A DNA stretch of 64,000 nt from Shewanella litoralis (lineage in GTDB: Bacteria; Pseudomonadota; Gammaproteobacteria; Enterobacterales; Shewanellaceae). The notes under the pieces are model-generated. The model saw only the letters and a list, made by a program, of their open reading frames with translations, was not told where the DNA came from and searched no databases. The stretch covers positions 56,024-120,023 of the forward strand of contig NZ_WSRZ01000016.1 in NCBI RefSeq assembly GCF_009828585.1, given 5' to 3'. Within the stretch, counting starts at the first letter, position 1, and each line of letters starts with the position of its first letter. This document shows, in pieces, positions 9,183 to 16,601 of the stretch. The position numbers were made by a program, and so were the translations under genes.

Positions 9183-10563
9183 CTATTCACTATTGTTTAA
9201 AATAGCCTTCAATTGTTTCGCTATTTTCTTTGCCAATAGTGGATGGCGCTTTACTAAGCTGGACTCTAAACCTATCTGAGAATTTTCCACTTTCCCAGTT
9301 TTTATGCTCAGGCCGTAAACCCGGTAAATCAAATTCTTTATGCCCCTTCGGTGATTTACCAAACACTTTTGCAAAACATGCAGCATATCCATAACGACCT
9401 AAGTCACTATTCATGTGTCCACGAGTTTCATTGTTGAGCCAAACATTTAATTTTGAATCTAGATACCAGTCATCAAGATATGGTATCTCAGTCGAACCGT
9501 TACCGGATACCTTTGGATACCTTATACTACCAGGTGAGCCATTTTTGGTTATATACTTGGCTGTTTTTGACAGTTCTACAGAAAGTTTTTTGCTGGTGGT
9601 TGAACTTGCCAAAGCTTTAAGCTGTACTTCAATACAAACTTGCCAAGCTTCTGCAGAGTCAGGCCCTTTACTGAGTTTGCTTCGTAGTTCTGGAAGGTTA
9701 CCAATCACCTTTTCAACTGTAACTGAATAGTGCTTTGTTAACGATTCAAGCTCACCAGAGATATCATCTCTGATACCGACAAGTATTACACGGTGCCGTG
9801 CTTGTGGGATCCCGAACTCCTCAGCTTTAATAATAAATTTTTTGGGGTCTAATAAACTGGGATCATCTCCTTTTCTAAAAATTTGATTATCAACTAGTGA
9901 ACATATTCTGTACGTATGGCCTGATTTTGAGGCTTTAAGCGCTGTGTCGGGATCTACTAGGTCATTAAGTATTTCGTCAAATATTCTTTTACCTCCTACT
10001 TTGGCTGACAGGATCCCTTTTACATTCTCCATCACAAATATGGCAGGATGATATTGTTGAATAATCCTTAAATATTCTTTGTATAGAAAATGACGATGAT
10101 CCTCTTCAGCTTTGTATTCTGCATTTCCTTTATTTCTCGCCCGGCCCACTAAAGAATATGCTTGGCATGGAGGACCACCGATTAGAACCCAAGGTTTATT
10201 CGTATCTAGTTTATTTTCGATAATTTGGTCTAGTTCTGTATTGCCTTCAGGGGAGCCTAATGTAATTTGGCGAGCTCCTAATCCTGCCTGTTCCCATTCT
10301 TTTATAGTTTTAGATGTATAGGGTTTATCAGTATTACCGTTACAAAAGTCATAATAATCATGTAACCCTTCAGTATTTTCTCTGAGTAATATCCTGAAGA
10401 AGGCCCGAAGCCTAAGTGTTTCATGAGCCGAAGAATCTTTTTCTGCAGATACGGTAATGTTGAAGCATTGATTATTTTTAAGTGATGAAAAACCTTCGCC
10501 AAGACCACCAGGGCCTGCAAATAAATCGATAATTGGTATTGGTGAATTAGGCATTTTAATCAT
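9183..10563 (-). pseudogene. C5-cytosine DNA methyltransferase, apparently inactivated by internal deletion (DrmMII-like)
   Basis: The intact frame runs 10563 to 9190 (457 residues). It has motif I DLFAGPGGLGEGF (13-25), the catalytic GGPPCQAYS with C133, motif VI ENVKG (179-183) and motif VIII QARHRVILVG (254-263), then a target-recognition region. After DRFRVQLSKAPST, where relatives continue into motif IX (RExARLQxFP) and motif X (GNAVPP), the frame instead reads about 18 unrelated residues and stops. A second frame ending at 9183 reads PLLAKKIAKQLKAILNNSE, which looks like the normal tail after motif X. The join lies at 9237-9242 within CCACTA, which fits both flanking sequences. I infer a deletion of roughly 60 codons plus a frameshift. 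It is convergent with the defence operon; a role as its modification subunit is inference. Confidence 0.7.
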
Positions 10564-10587
10564 TACATCTTGGAAATATTAGAATCG

Positions 10588-10600
10588 CCAGGATACCAGG
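10588..10600. promoter_or_regulatory. Two CCWGG sites in the methyltransferase leader
   Basis: CCAGG occurs twice, at 10588-10592 and 10596-10600, inside a short direct repeat CCAGGATA, 25-35 bases upstream of the methyltransferase start. On the minus strand a TATAAG-like -10 lies further upstream, so the sites would sit near the transcription start. Some C5 methyltransferases repress their own promoters, and the DISARM class 2 methylase is reported to modify CCWGG. A regulatory role here is speculative. Confidence 0.25.
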
Positions 10601-10646
10601 ATAATGATGCTTATACTAGTCTATCAAATACTCAATGTTTCAGGTA

Positions 10647-10988
10647 TTAGCTAACTGTATGACCTTGTTGACAAGTAAGACTCTCCAAAAAAGTACTTAT
10701 ATCTTCGAACAATTCACTTTCAAAAATTATGTCACCATCAGAACTGTAGATTTCTGGATGTGTTTCATCCCTTTCGTTCGTAGCTTCTTGGATTAAGTAA
10801 CGGCCGTTTGAGTCTTCACGTTCAGTTGGATCAACATGATCAACCCATAAGACGTAGTACTGTTGCCCGATGCTGAAGTAAAAGCTTGGACTTACATCGT
10901 TATGCCAACTTTTATCTTTAAGATAAGGGTAATCGTTTAAGTTGAAGCCTAAGTCAAAATCAGTACCAAATTCATTTTTGTATAACAT
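10647..10988 (-). CDS. Hypothetical 113-residue acidic protein
   Basis: I do not recognise the family. The protein is short, acidic and rich in aromatic residues (YYVLWVDHVDP, SFYFSIGQQYY), with no signal peptide or membrane segment, so probably a small cytosolic protein. The start is supported by a strong Shine-Dalgarno AAAGGAGA six bases upstream of ATG. It lies 41 bases downstream of the integrase on the same strand and upstream of the methyltransferase. A role in island maintenance or defence regulation is possible but unsupported. Confidence 0.65.
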   Translation of the reverse strand: MLYKNEFGTDFDLGFNLNDYPYLKDKSWHNDVSPSFYFSIGQQYYVLWVDHVDPTEREDSNGRYLIQEATNERDETHPEIYSSDGDIIFESELFEDISTFLESLTCQQGHTVS

Positions 10989-11029
10989 CTGTATCTCCTT
11001 TAAGGCCGTAATGATTCTTATTATTAAAT

Positions 11030-12244
11030 TTAGTTGTTAATGATAGTCTGCAATGATTTGGATAATGTATTTAGAGCTTCTTTCCTTTCTTCAAAATAAT
11101 CATGCTGATTATAGATCCCTTCTACACCTTTAAGCTTATGATTCAGGCAACGCTCTGCTACATGTCCGAGCGTACCTTGCTTAGCTAGTAGAGTACGGCA
11201 AGTGCGGCGTAAGTCGTGAACGGTAAAGTGGGCCATATCACTCATTACGTTGGGAGGTTGTTTCTTTTTACCAGCTTCATGACCAAAGAGTTTGGTTATT
11301 GCACGGTTTAGAGTATCTCTACCCATGTGTGGGTTCTTGCTTGAACGTCTGCTAGGAAACACATACTCAGATCCACAAGCTCTTACCTTTAATTCTTGTA
11401 TCCAGTTCATGACAACTTCAGGTAATGGAATAACAATACCAACACCTGATTTACTGCGCTCTTTCGATAAGTTCCAAACCTGCTTCTCTAAATCCAATTC
11501 CTTCCATGGCGCTTCTGCCAATTCAGACTTCCTAATACCCAATGTAACCAGTAATGCACAAGCTAGATAATTGTCACGGCTAAAGCTGTCTTTGTTGTCT
11601 CGTGCCGTATGAAAGAACTGAGTGAGCTCTTCGATGGTTAATGCTCTGTCTTTGCTTTTTTCCACGCCACCAGCATCAGTAACAGAAAATGCACTCGCTG
11701 GATTTGCACCAAGCAGATCCAGTTTTATGCCGTGATTGAAAAGTTGTTTACAGTACATCAGAGCGTCGTTAGCGATCGCTGGACGGCCAGTAGCGGCAAT
11801 GGCCTTCAATACTTCTCTTATGTCTCTAGCGTTGACGCTATTGACGTTAAACGTACCTATATGTGGCGCAATGTCTTTGCGGTAGATGCGTTCGGGGATT
11901 TCGTGGTGTTTGAGTCTTTTAACGTTACCGATATGCCAATCGGCGAAGAGGTCATCGACGGTTTTAATTTCGGCTTGTTCGGCGCGTTTCTTCGCGACAA
12001 GAGGATCTAAGCCATCGCGAAACTGCTTCATTTTAACTGCGGCGTCGGCACGAGCATCAGCAAGAGAAAGATCACTGTATTTGGCTAGTGTCATTTCTTT
12101 GCGTTTATTGTTGGCCGTGTAGCGGAGCATCCAAAACGCTTTGCCGGATTTGGGTACAACAAAATACAGGCCTTCACCATCGGCGAATCGACCAGGCTCT
12201 CCCTTGGATTTTGCTGCTACTTCCTTTGCGGTTAATTTTCCCAT
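11030..12244 (-). CDS. int: Tyrosine recombinase (P4-type integrase) of a yicC-associated island
   Basis: A 404-residue site-specific recombinase. An N-terminal DUF4102-like arm-binding domain (LTAKEVAAK, GLYFVVPKSGKAFWMLRY) occupies about residues 1-90, a core-binding domain about 95-185, and the catalytic domain about 200-390. The catalytic set is visible: R238 (LGIRKSEL), H343 and R346 (VHDLRR), H369 (LNHK) and Y378 (GIYNQHDY). The start is the ATG at 12244 with GGAGA upstream; an in-frame TTG farther up is less likely. The gene reads away from yicC, whose 3' end lies 200 bases off, the usual layout when an integrase targets that gene end. It is similar in length and position to integrases of SXT/R391-mobilisable islands, which use this site. 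Confidence 0.93.
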   Translation of the reverse strand: MGKLTAKEVAAKSKGEPGRFADGEGLYFVVPKSGKAFWMLRYTANNKRKEMTLAKYSDLSLADARADAAVKMKQFRDGLDPLVAKKRAEQAEIKTVDDLFADWHIGNVKRLKHHEIPERIYRKDIAPHIGTFNVNSVNARDIREVLKAIAATGRPAIANDALMYCKQLFNHGIKLDLLGANPASAFSVTDAGGVEKSKDRALTIEELTQFFHTARDNKDSFSRDNYLACALLVTLGIRKSELAEAPWKELDLEKQVWNLSKERSKSGVGIVIPLPEVVMNWIQELKVRACGSEYVFPSRRSSKNPHMGRDTLNRAITKLFGHEAGKKKQPPNVMSDMAHFTVHDLRRTCRTLLAKQGTLGHVAERCLNHKLKGVEGIYNQHDYFEERKEALNTLSKSLQTIINN

Positions 12245-12283
12245 CAGCTCTAGTTCTCCAGCCAATTATAAGGGTGGGTGCTT

Positions 12284-12463
12284 TACCCACCACTACACAT
12301 TGACTAGATACTAGCATACTCACCATATTACCCACCAGTTAGTTCGAGAAAGTGGTGGGTATCTTTGGACCTCTATGGATTGAGTTTGAAAGCAAATCCT
12401 TTTAAAACAATGGATATGTTACGTTTTTGGACCTAAATGGACACTATTCAACGTTTTGGATCT
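12284..12463. other. Probable attachment-site region with repeated motifs
   Basis: The gap between the integrase start and the yicC 3' end holds two repeat families. TACCCACCA occurs at 12284 and 12329 in direct orientation, and its complement TGGTGGGTA at 12353-12361. TTTGGAYCT occurs three times in direct orientation, at 12364-12372, 12426-12434 and 12455-12463; the last copy is inside the final codons of yicC, and the first two extend to 14/16 identity. This arrangement fits arm-type and core-type integrase sites. The partner att site lies left of the window, so the exact core cannot be fixed. Confidence 0.5.
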
Positions 12464-13307
12464 GCTCGCGCATTTGCTCAATCAATACTTTTAATTCAAC
12501 AGCGGCTGAAGTGATTTCTGCACTGATTGATTTTGAGGCTAAGGTGTTTGATTCGCGGTTAAACTCTTGCATCATAAAGTCTAAACGACGACCTTCGCTG
12601 CCGCCTTTTTTAAGGATGCGGCGAGCTTCAGTTACGTGGGCTTCAAGGCGATCCATTTCTTCGGCAACATCTTGCTTTTGCGCTAGGAGTACCATTTCTT
12701 GCTCAATGCGCGAAGGGTCGAGTTCTCCTGAGATATCGGCTAAGCGGTTGGTGAGCTTGTCGCGTTGGTATTGCATCACGGTTGGCATGTGTTCGCGCAC
12801 AATATTAACCTGCTCCATTACGCCATCTAAACGGGTCAATAGCATGTCTTTAATCGCTTCACCTTCACGGCCGCGTGCTTCGATAAACTGATCGATTGCA
12901 CTGTCGAAGGCTTTCATTAGCTCTGCGCCAATGGCATCCATGTCTTGCTCGGCTGATGCGAGCACGCCTGGCCAGCGTAATACTTCAGTGAGGCTTAATT
13001 CGCCTTGACCGGCTTCTTGCTTTAACCAGTTAGCTGCGCTTAATAATTGCTTTGCTAATGGTTGGTTTAGCTGTAATTCGTTGCTGCTGTTGTCGGCTAG
13101 CTCATAACGTAGATTCACTTCTACTTTACCGCGGTTAAGGCGTTTACGTAGGCGATCGCGTAAGACAGGTTCAAAGCTACGGAACTGCTCAGGTAGGCGC
13201 AGGTAGGTTTCTAGGTAGCGCTGGTTGACTGAACGAATTTCCCATGAGGCGGTACCCCATTGTGCTTTGTGCTCGATACGAGCGTAGGCTGTCATGCTTT
13301 GGATCAT
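12444..13307 (-). CDS. yicC: YicC family endoribonuclease-like protein
   Basis: A 287-residue YicC/DUF1732 protein, reported in E. coli to act in RNA decay. It starts MIQSMTAYAR and ends ELKVLIEQMREQIQNVE, both family hallmarks. The start at 13307 is chosen over an ATG nine codons upstream because AGGA lies just before it and family members start at this methionine. It is divergent from rph with a 242-base shared promoter region, as in many gammaproteobacteria. The 3' end is complete even though the island is integrated next to it, so the integration apparently restored the coding end. Confidence 0.93.
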   Translation of the reverse strand: MIQSMTAYARIEHKAQWGTASWEIRSVNQRYLETYLRLPEQFRSFEPVLRDRLRKRLNRGKVEVNLRYELADNSSNELQLNQPLAKQLLSAANWLKQEAGQGELSLTEVLRWPGVLASAEQDMDAIGAELMKAFDSAIDQFIEARGREGEAIKDMLLTRLDGVMEQVNIVREHMPTVMQYQRDKLTNRLADISGELDPSRIEQEMVLLAQKQDVAEEMDRLEAHVTEARRILKKGGSEGRRLDFMMQEFNRESNTLASKSISAEITSAAVELKVLIEQMREQIQNVE

Positions 13308-13502
13308 GAAGTGTCCTGTTAAGTTATTACGCAAATGTGGGTTGATTATAGCCGCTTTAGGCCTTGGGATTAAAGGATTAGTGCTGAGATTTGTGCTGTA
13401 TCTTGGTTGATATCAATCATATGGATACTAAAGTGGGAGAGGTCATATGTTAGCGATGACGAATTGGATGGGTTTGTCGTGGCATCTGGCGGCGTGAACC
13501 TC

Positions 13503-13508
13503 TATAAT
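13503..13508 (+). promoter_or_regulatory. Candidate rph promoter -10 element
   Basis: A consensus TATAAT lies 42 bases before the rph start codon. No good -35 hexamer sits at 16-18 bases, only a weak TGGCAT, so the promoter assignment is tentative. Confidence 0.4.
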
Positions 13509-13549
13509 ATGCGCTCAAATCTGATATGAATTCGACTACAGGACTTTTC

Positions 13550-14263
13550 ATGCGCCCAAGTAACCGTACACCAGCTCAAACTCGCCCTATTACTATTACG
13601 CGTTCTTTTACTGCACATGCTGAAGGCTCTGTTTTAGTTGAGTTTGGCGACACAAAAGTATTATGTACTGCCAGCTTCACTGAAGGTGTACCACGTTTTC
13701 TTAAAGGCCAGGGCCAAGGCTGGGTTACTGCTGAATACGGTATGTTACCGCGTTCAACTCACAGCCGTATGGACCGTGAAGCTGCTCGTGGTAAGCAGTC
13801 TGGCCGTACTCAAGAAATTCAACGTTTAATTGGTCGCTCTTTACGTGCAGCTGTAGACATGAAGTTGTTAGGTGAAAACACTATCGTTATCGATTGTGAC
13901 GTGATTCAAGCTGATGGCGGCACACGTACTGCGGCAATTACTGGTGCTTGTGTTGCATTGGTCGATGCCCTGAACTGGGCTCGTGGCAAAGGCATTATTA
14001 AAGCCAACCCACTTAAGTTTTTAATTGCTGCTGTGAGTGTGGGTATTTACAAAGGCGAAGCGATCAGTGATTTAGAATACATTGAAGACAGCGCTGCTGA
14101 AACTGACATGAACGTAGTGATGACTGAAACTGGCAAGATTATTGAAATTCAAGGTACGGCGGAAGGCGAGCCGTTCAGCCATGAAGAATTAATTGAACTA
14201 CTTGGTCTGGCTAAAAACAGTATTCGCGAAATCGTCGATGTGCAAAAAGCCGCATTAAGTTAA
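13550..14263 (+). CDS. rph: Ribonuclease PH
   Basis: A 237-residue phosphorolytic 3'-5' exoribonuclease that trims tRNA 3' ends, of the usual length (E. coli 238). It starts [14 protein letters not shown]; signature segments include [37 protein letters not shown] with its RNA-contact arginines, and [19 protein letters not shown]. The ATG at 13550 is preferred over an ATG eight codons upstream, because AGGAC lies seven bases before it. In E. coli rph is co-transcribed with pyrE; here a strong terminator and a 311-base repeat separate them. Confidence 0.97.
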   Translation: MRPSNRTPAQTRPITITRSFTAHAEGSVLVEFGDTKVLCTASFTEGVPRFLKGQGQGWVTAEYGMLPRSTHSRMDREAARGKQSGRTQEIQRLIGRSLRAAVDMKLLGENTIVIDCDVIQADGGTRTAAITGACVALVDALNWARGKGIIKANPLKFLIAAVSVGIYKGEAISDLEYIEDSAAETDMNVVMTETGKIIEIQGTAEGEPFSHEELIELLGLAKNSIREIVDVQKAALS

Positions 14264-14280
14264 TATGCTGTTGAAAAATG

Positions 14281-14304
14281 AGGACCGATTACGGTCCTTT
14301 TTTT
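14281..14304 (+). terminator. Intrinsic terminator after rph (possible pyrE attenuator)
   Basis: A 7-bp stem (AGGACCG / CGGTCCT) with loop ATTA runs into seven T residues. It lies 18 bases after the rph stop. In E. coli the rph-pyrE gap holds a UTP-sensitive attenuator; this hairpin is in the same place, but a repeat now lies between it and pyrE. Confidence 0.85.
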
Positions 14305-14615
14305 ATACCATTTCCATTAATTATGTGACCAATCAGAGCCACTCAGACTTTTCAGTTTGAGGCGCATTGTTGAAAGAATGGTTATTCCCTTTTAAGGCGA
14401 TGCAACAAAGAAATGGAAAGTCTGAGTGTCTCCTACAAGGCGGGTTTCTGTGCCTTCTATACTGCTTAATAGCATTTTGACGTACGACTGCATGGATGCA
14501 GGAGGTAGAGTAACGCAGGAGCTGTTGCCGAGAGCAACTATGCCTACAATCCTATTACTTGCCTAGAAGACACAGAATTCCCGCTGAATGACCAGATAAT
14601 TGCTGGAATTGGTAT
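14305..14615. repeat. Fold-back repeat with ATACCA ends, copy A
   Basis: A 311-base intergenic element bounded by ATACCATTTCCATTAATTAT and its imperfect complement ending GGAATTGGTAT. Inner parts (GTGACCAATCAGA; ATGGTTATTCCCTTT) resemble the element at 39252. It shows no ORF and fills most of the 383-base rph-pyrE gap. Probably a non-autonomous MITE-like repeat; its source is unknown. Confidence 0.6.
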
Positions 14616-14646
14616 TAATCTAAAATTTGATGAAAGAGGAATAACC

Positions 14647-15288
14647 GTGAAAGCCTATCAACGCGAATTTATTGAGTTTGCTTTAGCCCGCCAAGTATTA
14701 CGTTTTGGTGAGTTTACCCTTAAATCTGGCCGTACGAGCCCGTACTTTTTTAACGCTGGATTATTTAATACGGGTAAAGACTTAGCGCGTTTAGGTCGCT
14801 TTTATGCCGCTGCGTTAATGGATTCTGGTATTGAGTTCGATTTGTTGTTTGGCCCAGCTTATAAAGGCATTCCGATTGCCACCACGACAGCGGTTGCCTT
14901 GTGCGATCATCACGATGTGGATGTTCCTTACTGCTTTAATCGCAAAGAGGCTAAAACCCACGGCGAAGGCGGTAATTTAGTCGGTAGCGAGCTTAAAGGT
15001 AAAGTGATGCTGGTGGACGATGTGATCACAGCGGGCACAGCTATCCGTGAGTCGATGGAGATTATTAATGCCCACAATGCCCAACTTGCGGGCGTATTGA
15101 TTGCGCTTGATCGTCAAGAAAAAGGCAAGGGTGAGCTGTCAGCGATTCAAGAAGTTGAGCGTGATTTTGGTTGTCAGATTGTGTCGATTATTAAGCTGGC
15201 CGACTTAATCAGTTACTTGTCTGAAAAGCCGGGCATGGAAGCTGAACTGGCTAGCGTCAGTGCTTATCGTGAGCAATATGGTATTTAA
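14647..15288 (+). CDS. pyrE: Orotate phosphoribosyltransferase
   Basis: A 213-residue enzyme joining orotate to PRPP to give OMP, the fifth step of pyrimidine synthesis; the length matches E. coli PyrE. The type I PRTase PRPP motif [13 protein letters not shown] is near residue 120. Substrate-site segments [16 protein letters not shown] and [15 protein letters not shown] are also clear. The start is GTG at 14647, preceded by AGAGGA at proper spacing. The gene stands alone downstream of a fold-back repeat, so it either needs its own promoter or depends on read-through from rph. Confidence 0.97.
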   Translation: MKAYQREFIEFALARQVLRFGEFTLKSGRTSPYFFNAGLFNTGKDLARLGRFYAAALMDSGIEFDLLFGPAYKGIPIATTTAVALCDHHDVDVPYCFNRKEAKTHGEGGNLVGSELKGKVMLVDDVITAGTAIRESMEIINAHNAQLAGVLIALDRQEKGKGELSAIQEVERDFGCQIVSIIKLADLISYLSEKPGMEAELASVSAYREQYGI

Positions 15289-15310
15289 CCTGAGTAAGGA
15301 TCAGGTTAAA
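15284..15310 (+). terminator. Hairpin overlapping the pyrE stop codon
   Basis: A perfect 10-bp inverted repeat (TTTAACCTGA / TCAGGTTAAA) with a 7-base loop. The pyrE TAA is inside the left arm. No T run follows, so it may protect the 3' end or act weakly; the stronger terminator is 80 bases downstream. Confidence 0.4.
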
Positions 15311-15390
15311 TAGTCCTTTGTCTTTCTCAGGGCGTTGAATGAACTTGCAATAGGCTAGGTTTAAACTGATGCGCTGAGGCTGGACAATTA

Positions 15391-15427
15391 AAAAAGCTGC
15401 ACAATAGTCATATTGATGCAGCTTTTT
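15391..15427. terminator. Bidirectional terminator between pyrE and folE
   Basis: A long stem AAAAAGCTGCA / TGCAGCTTTTT enclosing a second stem CAATA / TATTG. An A run precedes it and a T run follows, so it can stop transcription from both convergent genes. Confidence 0.85.
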
Positions 15428-15442
15428 ATTGCACATTTTGTG

Positions 15443-15477
15443 GTAATCCGTAATCCGTAATCCGTAATCCGTAATCC
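15443..15477. repeat. Tandem heptamer GTAATCC, five exact copies
   Basis: Five perfect 7-base units lie directly between the terminator and the folE 3' end. The repeat ends eight bases before the folE stop codon and is intergenic. Copy number of such a tract is likely to vary between strains. Confidence 0.95.
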
Positions 15478-15484
15478 GTGTACG

Positions 15485-16135
15485 CTATTTCACTTGGTGT
15501 AAAAACTCAGCACGGGTTGCAGGGTTAGACTTAAAAATACCGCCAAGTGCCGTGGTGGTGGTTGAGCTGGTTGAGTCCATTACCCCACGGGATTTAACGC
15601 AGTAATGTACCGCATCCATTTTTACCGCGACGTCTTTGGTTTCAAGCAAGGTTTGCAACGCCACTAACACTTGTTGGGTTAAACGCTCTTGCACTTGTGG
15701 GCGTTGGGAAAAAAAGCGCACGATACGGTTAATTTTAGATAAACCGATAATTTTTGTGCGTGGCAAGTAAGCCACTGTTGCAAAGCCATCGATGGTCACT
15801 AAATGATGCTCGCAAGTACTGGTGAGGCTAATATCTTGCACTCGCACCATTTCATCAACGCCCATTTTATTTTCAATGACGGTGATTTTTGGGAAGTTTT
15901 CGTAATCAAGGCCCGAGAAAATTTCATCAACATACATTTTTGCAATACGGCGTGGCGTGTCTGCCAAACTGTCATCAGTTAAGTCGAGTGACATTAAGGT
16001 CAAAATCTCACGCATATGGTGTTCAATTTTAACTTTACGTTGTTCTGGCGTGGAAGTTTTGGGCAGCATTGGGGTTTCTAGCCCACGATCTTTTAGTGCT
16101 GCTTGTACTTTAATTGCGGCTTCACTGAGTGCCAT
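15485..16135 (-). CDS. folE: GTP cyclohydrolase I (zinc type IA)
   Basis: A 216-residue enzyme converting GTP to 7,8-dihydroneopterin triphosphate, the first step of folate synthesis. The zinc ligands are visible: C108 and H111 in STCEHHL, and C179 in AVHYC. The segment [16 protein letters not shown] is the family signature. Length and N-terminus match E. coli FolE (about 222). It is convergent with pyrE and downstream of a structured intergenic region. Cytosolic; no sign of unusual regulation. Confidence 0.97.
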   Translation of the reverse strand: MALSEAAIKVQAALKDRGLETPMLPKTSTPEQRKVKIEHHMREILTLMSLDLTDDSLADTPRRIAKMYVDEIFSGLDYENFPKITVIENKMGVDEMVRVQDISLTSTCEHHLVTIDGFATVAYLPRTKIIGLSKINRIVRFFSQRPQVQERLTQQVLVALQTLLETKDVAVKMDAVHYCVKSRGVMDSTSSTTTTALGGIFKSNPATRAEFLHQVK

Positions 16136-16252
16136 ATATCCTCCAACGACTCGATATCACTGTTTGTATGAGTGTACGCTAAAACGGGCTTAGCTGCTGC
16201 TAAGGGACGAGGAGAATAGCGCGATTTGCTGTAAATTAATACCGCAGCCAAT

Positions 16253-16577
16253 AAAAAAGCCGATCCTATAGGACCTGGTGACCTTTCAAGGTTGTTTTTG
16301 CAACGAATTGTTGGCCATTACTTAAACATGAGCTATAAGGCAGAGACTTTGTCGTGTAGCTATTTATGTGACAGTCTATATCGCAGTAAAAAGGCCAATA
16401 ATTCGCTGCCCGAAGGGTTCGGCTAAAAACGTTTTACTCTTTGTTGAATCACTCTTTGCGAATAAAGAGTTGCTTAGATGACTAGGCATCAATCTATTCG
16501 CCTCGATTAAAACGTTTTTAACTCGAACAAAACTCAACCAGCAAAGGTCAACAGGTCCTACTCAAGTATCGGCTTTT
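16253..16577. repeat. Nested inverted-repeat element with TAGGACCTG-type ends
   Basis: A 325-base element in the 466-base folE/S9-peptidase gap. The outer ends pair (AAAAGCCGAT, TAGGACCTGGTGACCTTT against AAAGGTCAACAGGTCCTA, ATCGGCTTTT). Inside are CGAATTGTTGGCC (16304-16316) with GGCCAATAATTCG (16393-16405), and a perfect AAAAACGTTTTA (16425-16436) with TAAAACGTTTTT (16508-16519). It contains no ORF. It could be a MITE or a structured RNA; the class is not recognised. Confidence 0.65.
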
Positions 16578-16601
16578 GTTAATTAAACGCTTAAGTGGTA
16601 A

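Noticed and set aside
9183-9392. Separate 69-codon reading frame at the methyltransferase 3' end
   Set aside because: Only its last ~19 codons resemble protein, and they match the expected methyltransferase tail. It is treated as the out-of-frame remnant of that gene, not as a gene of its own.
12427-12891. 154-codon frame antisense to yicC
   Set aside because: The opposite strand encodes a clear YicC protein; the antisense product is serine/arginine-rich as expected of a shadow frame.
15443-15477. Possible CRISPR-like repeat
   Set aside because: Seven-base units without spacers are a simple tandem repeat; no CRISPR array or cas gene is present in the window.
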